DNA of 12,579 nucleotides, from positions 1 through 12,579 of the forward strand of contig JAAUTT010000042.1 of the NCBI GenBank assembly GCA_012031335.1, read 5' to 3'. The notes under the pieces are model-generated. The model was not told the DNA's origin and did no database searches. It was given only the letters and a program-made list of their open reading frames with translations. The DNA comes from Bacteroidales bacterium (lineage in GTDB: Bacteria > Bacteroidota > Bacteroidia > Bacteroidales > JAAUTT01). Of the stretch, positions 9,638-12,579 are shown one piece after another (position 1 is the first letter of the stretch; every line of letters begins with the position of its first letter). Position numbers and translations under genes: made by a program.

Positions 9638-10384
9638 TCACTCTGTTTTCGAAACAGGGGTATATTCAAGATCGTCGAGACAGAAATAACCGGGTGTATT
9701 CATCCCCCAATCACTGTTATCAGACGAGGACAGTTCGAACTTTATTTTTTTAACCTCCTCAAGCTTAGCTAAACTAACAGGCATCCACTCGCTAAGAATA
9801 TAATCCATGCTTACTTTTCCCTGTGAAACGGAAATCGGCCAGATAAACTGAAACCGTATCAGTGGGAGTATTATCTGCTCCAATTCCAATGATGGTGAGT
9901 TTAAACCAGTCACTCTGTGTTGAGTCGGCACCACCAAATTTTTTGGAGAAGGCATCTCCGTATTTCATCGATAAAGCTGCATAGCTATTATTCGTTACTT
10001 TCAGCTTCACACTGTAAACAGGGTTGTCGAAAACAATTGAATTTTCTGTGGCAGAAGGATAGGCTACAACAAAGGTATTAGCACTGTTACTGTCTCTTAG
10101 TGCGTAAGCAGAATATTGATTACCATACCCTGCTGTTTTTACATCGTGCATATTGGCATAGGCAAAGCCGCTCCATGAGGACCATGAGGTATTGTAAGCG
10201 TTAACGAATGTTACATCATTCACTTTGAAACCACCGGAATTGTCGGAACCATTCCAATACGAATTTGCAGAAAGTGTAAGGGAATTAAAATCTACAAGAA
10301 GCGAATTATCATCCTCCTCTTTACAGGATAATAACAATGTAGAAAACACTAGAAAAGCAAATGTAACTTTTAGAACATTTTCAT
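9638..10384 (-). CDS. DUF4465 surface lipoprotein, BtuH-like candidate B12-binding protein
   Basis: First gene after the riboswitch. DUF4465 proteins near B12 transport genes in gut Bacteroidetes include BtuH, a surface B12-binding lipoprotein; I assign the role by family and position. The protein has about 248 residues with family motifs SWSSWSGFAYANMHDVKT, NQYSAYALRD, VYLADFRFTG and SSSDNSDWGMNTPGYFCLDDLEY. I place the start at the ATG at 10382-10384: adding one A to the run at 10378-10381 gives MKNVLKVTFAFLVFSTLLLSC, a clean lipoprotein signal followed by KEEDDN, which matches the K-acidic surface export signal. Without this repair the open frame reaches 10454 but begins with an unlikely leader. 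A second frameshift at 9815-9818 (one extra A in the message) links DFRFTGK to VSMDYILSEW. The stop TGATG overlaps the next reading frame. Confidence 0.8.
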
Positions 10385-10459
10385 TTGGATAACCATTAAT
10401 TTTTAAGTTAATAAATGGCTCCAGGAAGTACAGGGGGATTGACATACGGTTCAATTCCT

Positions 10460-10479
10460 CGCTTTTATTCCCGAAAGCG
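10460..10479 (-). other. Short hairpin downstream of the riboswitch
   Basis: A 6-bp inverted repeat (cgcttt at 10460-10465, aaagcg at 10474-10479, eight-base loop) sits about 17 bases after the riboswitch aptamer in the untranslated leader. It could be part of the expression platform. No T run follows, so the switch may act on translation or by another route. This reading is tentative. Confidence 0.35.
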
Positions 10480-10495
10480 TGATTAATAATGATTG

Positions 10496-10685
10496 TGGCA
10501 GGTCTTCTGACTTATCCCTCTCCGGTTTCCCTTCCCATGGCGCCTGTGGCGTCACAGTGGTTTGTATGACCGGAGCGATTGATCTGCAAATGCAGACCGG
10601 GATTCACAGCAGCGGGTACTGTTGCCGTTTTTCACGGCATTCCCATTTTAATCGCCAGGAGTAAAACTCCCATGCGAACCAAAAA
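10496..10685 (-). promoter_or_regulatory. Cobalamin riboswitch (B12 element) controlling the operon
   Basis: On the minus strand the leader carries the conserved cobalamin aptamer parts in order: GGGAATGCCGTGAAAAACGG, then ACAGTACCCGCTGCTGTGAA (10607-10626 region), a variable stem, CCACTGTGACGCCACAGGCG (10541-10560 region), CATGGGAAGGG, and the closing GTCAGAAGACCTGCC at 10497-10511. This matches the form common in Bacteroidota. High cobalamin should shut down expression of the genes to the left. The distance to the preferred start of the first gene is about 110 bases, leaving room for an expression platform. Aptamer boundaries are approximate. Confidence 0.95.
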
Positions 10686-10692
10686 TCTGTGG

Positions 10693-10720
10693 CAAATATA
10701 GGAATATTTTAAAACTCAAA
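10693..10720 (-). promoter_or_regulatory. Bacteroidota-type promoter of the B12 operon
   Basis: On the minus strand TATATTTG (10693-10700) fits the Bacteroidota -7 consensus TAnnTTTG exactly, and TTTG (10717-10720) fits the -33 element. The 16-base gap is a little shorter than the usual 19 or so. The predicted start of transcription near 10686 falls at the first conserved base of the riboswitch, which supports the call. Confidence 0.7.
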
Positions 10721-10736
10721 CCTGAATAATTATTCC

Positions 10737-10764
10737 ATTTATAAACAAACCGGTGTTTATAAAT
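10737..10764. repeat. 28-base perfect dyad in the divergent intergenic region
   Basis: Arms atttataaaca (10737-10747) and tgtttataaat (10754-10764) are exact reverse complements around the spacer aaccgg. It lies about 17 bases upstream of the B12 operon -33 box, between that operon and ligA. The length and symmetry suit a dimeric regulator site; a hairpin in RNA is possible but is outside both predicted messages. No regulator gene is in the window. Confidence 0.6.
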
Positions 10765-10814
10765 ATAATGTTTGATGATTCTCAATAATTTACCTGAAAT
10801 TAAATTGCCAAGAC

Positions 10815-10841
10815 AAGCAAATAAAGCCTACATATTTGCTT
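10815..10841. repeat. Second inverted repeat upstream of ligA
   Basis: Arms aagcaaata (10815-10823) and tatttgctt (10833-10841) are exact reverse complements with a nine-base spacer. Apart from this repeat, the dyad at 10737-10764 and AT-rich TATATTTA boxes at 10912-10919 and 10953-10960, which are one base off the -7 consensus and could serve ligA, I see nothing in 10721-10981. An operator or chance AT-rich symmetry are both possible. Confidence 0.4.
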
Positions 10842-10981
10842 TAGTTAAATCATTACCGGCAGAAAATACCTAGCAATGGAATAATGTTACTGCAGTTTTT
10901 CACCTTATTTCTATATTTATGAACAACGTACCAATAATTCACCCGTATGTTTTATATTTAGGGAATTTAAAAAATGATGTC

Positions 10982-12579
<1,598 letters not shown>

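Noticed and set aside
9564..9641. N-terminal extension of the T9SS surface protein up to 9641
   Set aside because: It would put 26 extra residues before a normal signal peptide and cross a GC-rich hairpin.
10385..10454. N-terminal extension of the DUF4465 protein up to 10454
   Set aside because: It gives an odd leader before the lipoprotein signal; one added A at 10378-10381 gives a standard start at 10384.
10479..10664. Plus-strand open frame of 61 codons
   Set aside because: It lies entirely within the antisense of the cobalamin riboswitch.
10919..10981. LigA start at 10919
   Set aside because: The extra 21 residues do not resemble LigA, while the ATG at 10982 matches the usual family start.

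Overview
The window looks like a chromosomal fragment of a member of the Bacteroidota, probably Bacteroidales or a relative. The support is: two secreted proteins with type A type IX secretion (T9SS) sorting domains (K/W-V-Y/W-P-N-P-V motif near the C-terminus), DUF5074 and DUF4465 family proteins, lipoproteins with acidic residues after the lipobox cysteine, and a TAnnTTTG-type promoter box. The genus cannot be told from the sequence.

Positions 1-10720 hold one long minus-strand vitamin B12 (cobalamin) uptake operon, read from right to left. A Bacteroidota promoter (10693-10720) precedes a cobalamin riboswitch (10496-10685). Then follow a DUF4465 surface lipoprotein (BtuH-like), a T9SS-exported surface protein of unknown role, the outer-membrane TonB-dependent transporter BtuB, the surface beta-propeller lipoprotein BtuG, a T9SS-exported lysyl-endopeptidase-like serine protease, the substrate-binding lipoprotein BtuF, a 90-residue protein of unknown function, the inner-membrane permease BtuC, and the ATPase BtuD, which runs off the left edge. 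Genes overlap or lie within about 75 bases of each other, so co-transcription under B12 control is likely. The inferred path is: surface capture (DUF4465 protein, BtuG), passage through BtuB, periplasmic hand-over to BtuF, then import by BtuCD. The unusual members are the secreted protease and the second T9SS protein, which could help free or capture protein-bound corrinoids.

Positions 10721-10981 form a divergent intergenic region with two inverted repeats. From 10982 to the right edge, on the plus strand, lies the 5' four-fifths of ligA, the NAD-dependent DNA ligase.

Almost every gene is broken by single-base frameshifts, about 22 in 12.6 kb, mostly at homopolymer runs, including the essential ligA. 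Restoring one base at each site rebuilds canonical protein families. I read this as uncorrected sequencing error, not decay, and give each gene its full extent across the frameshifts. No tRNA, rRNA, CRISPR array or insertion sequence was seen.
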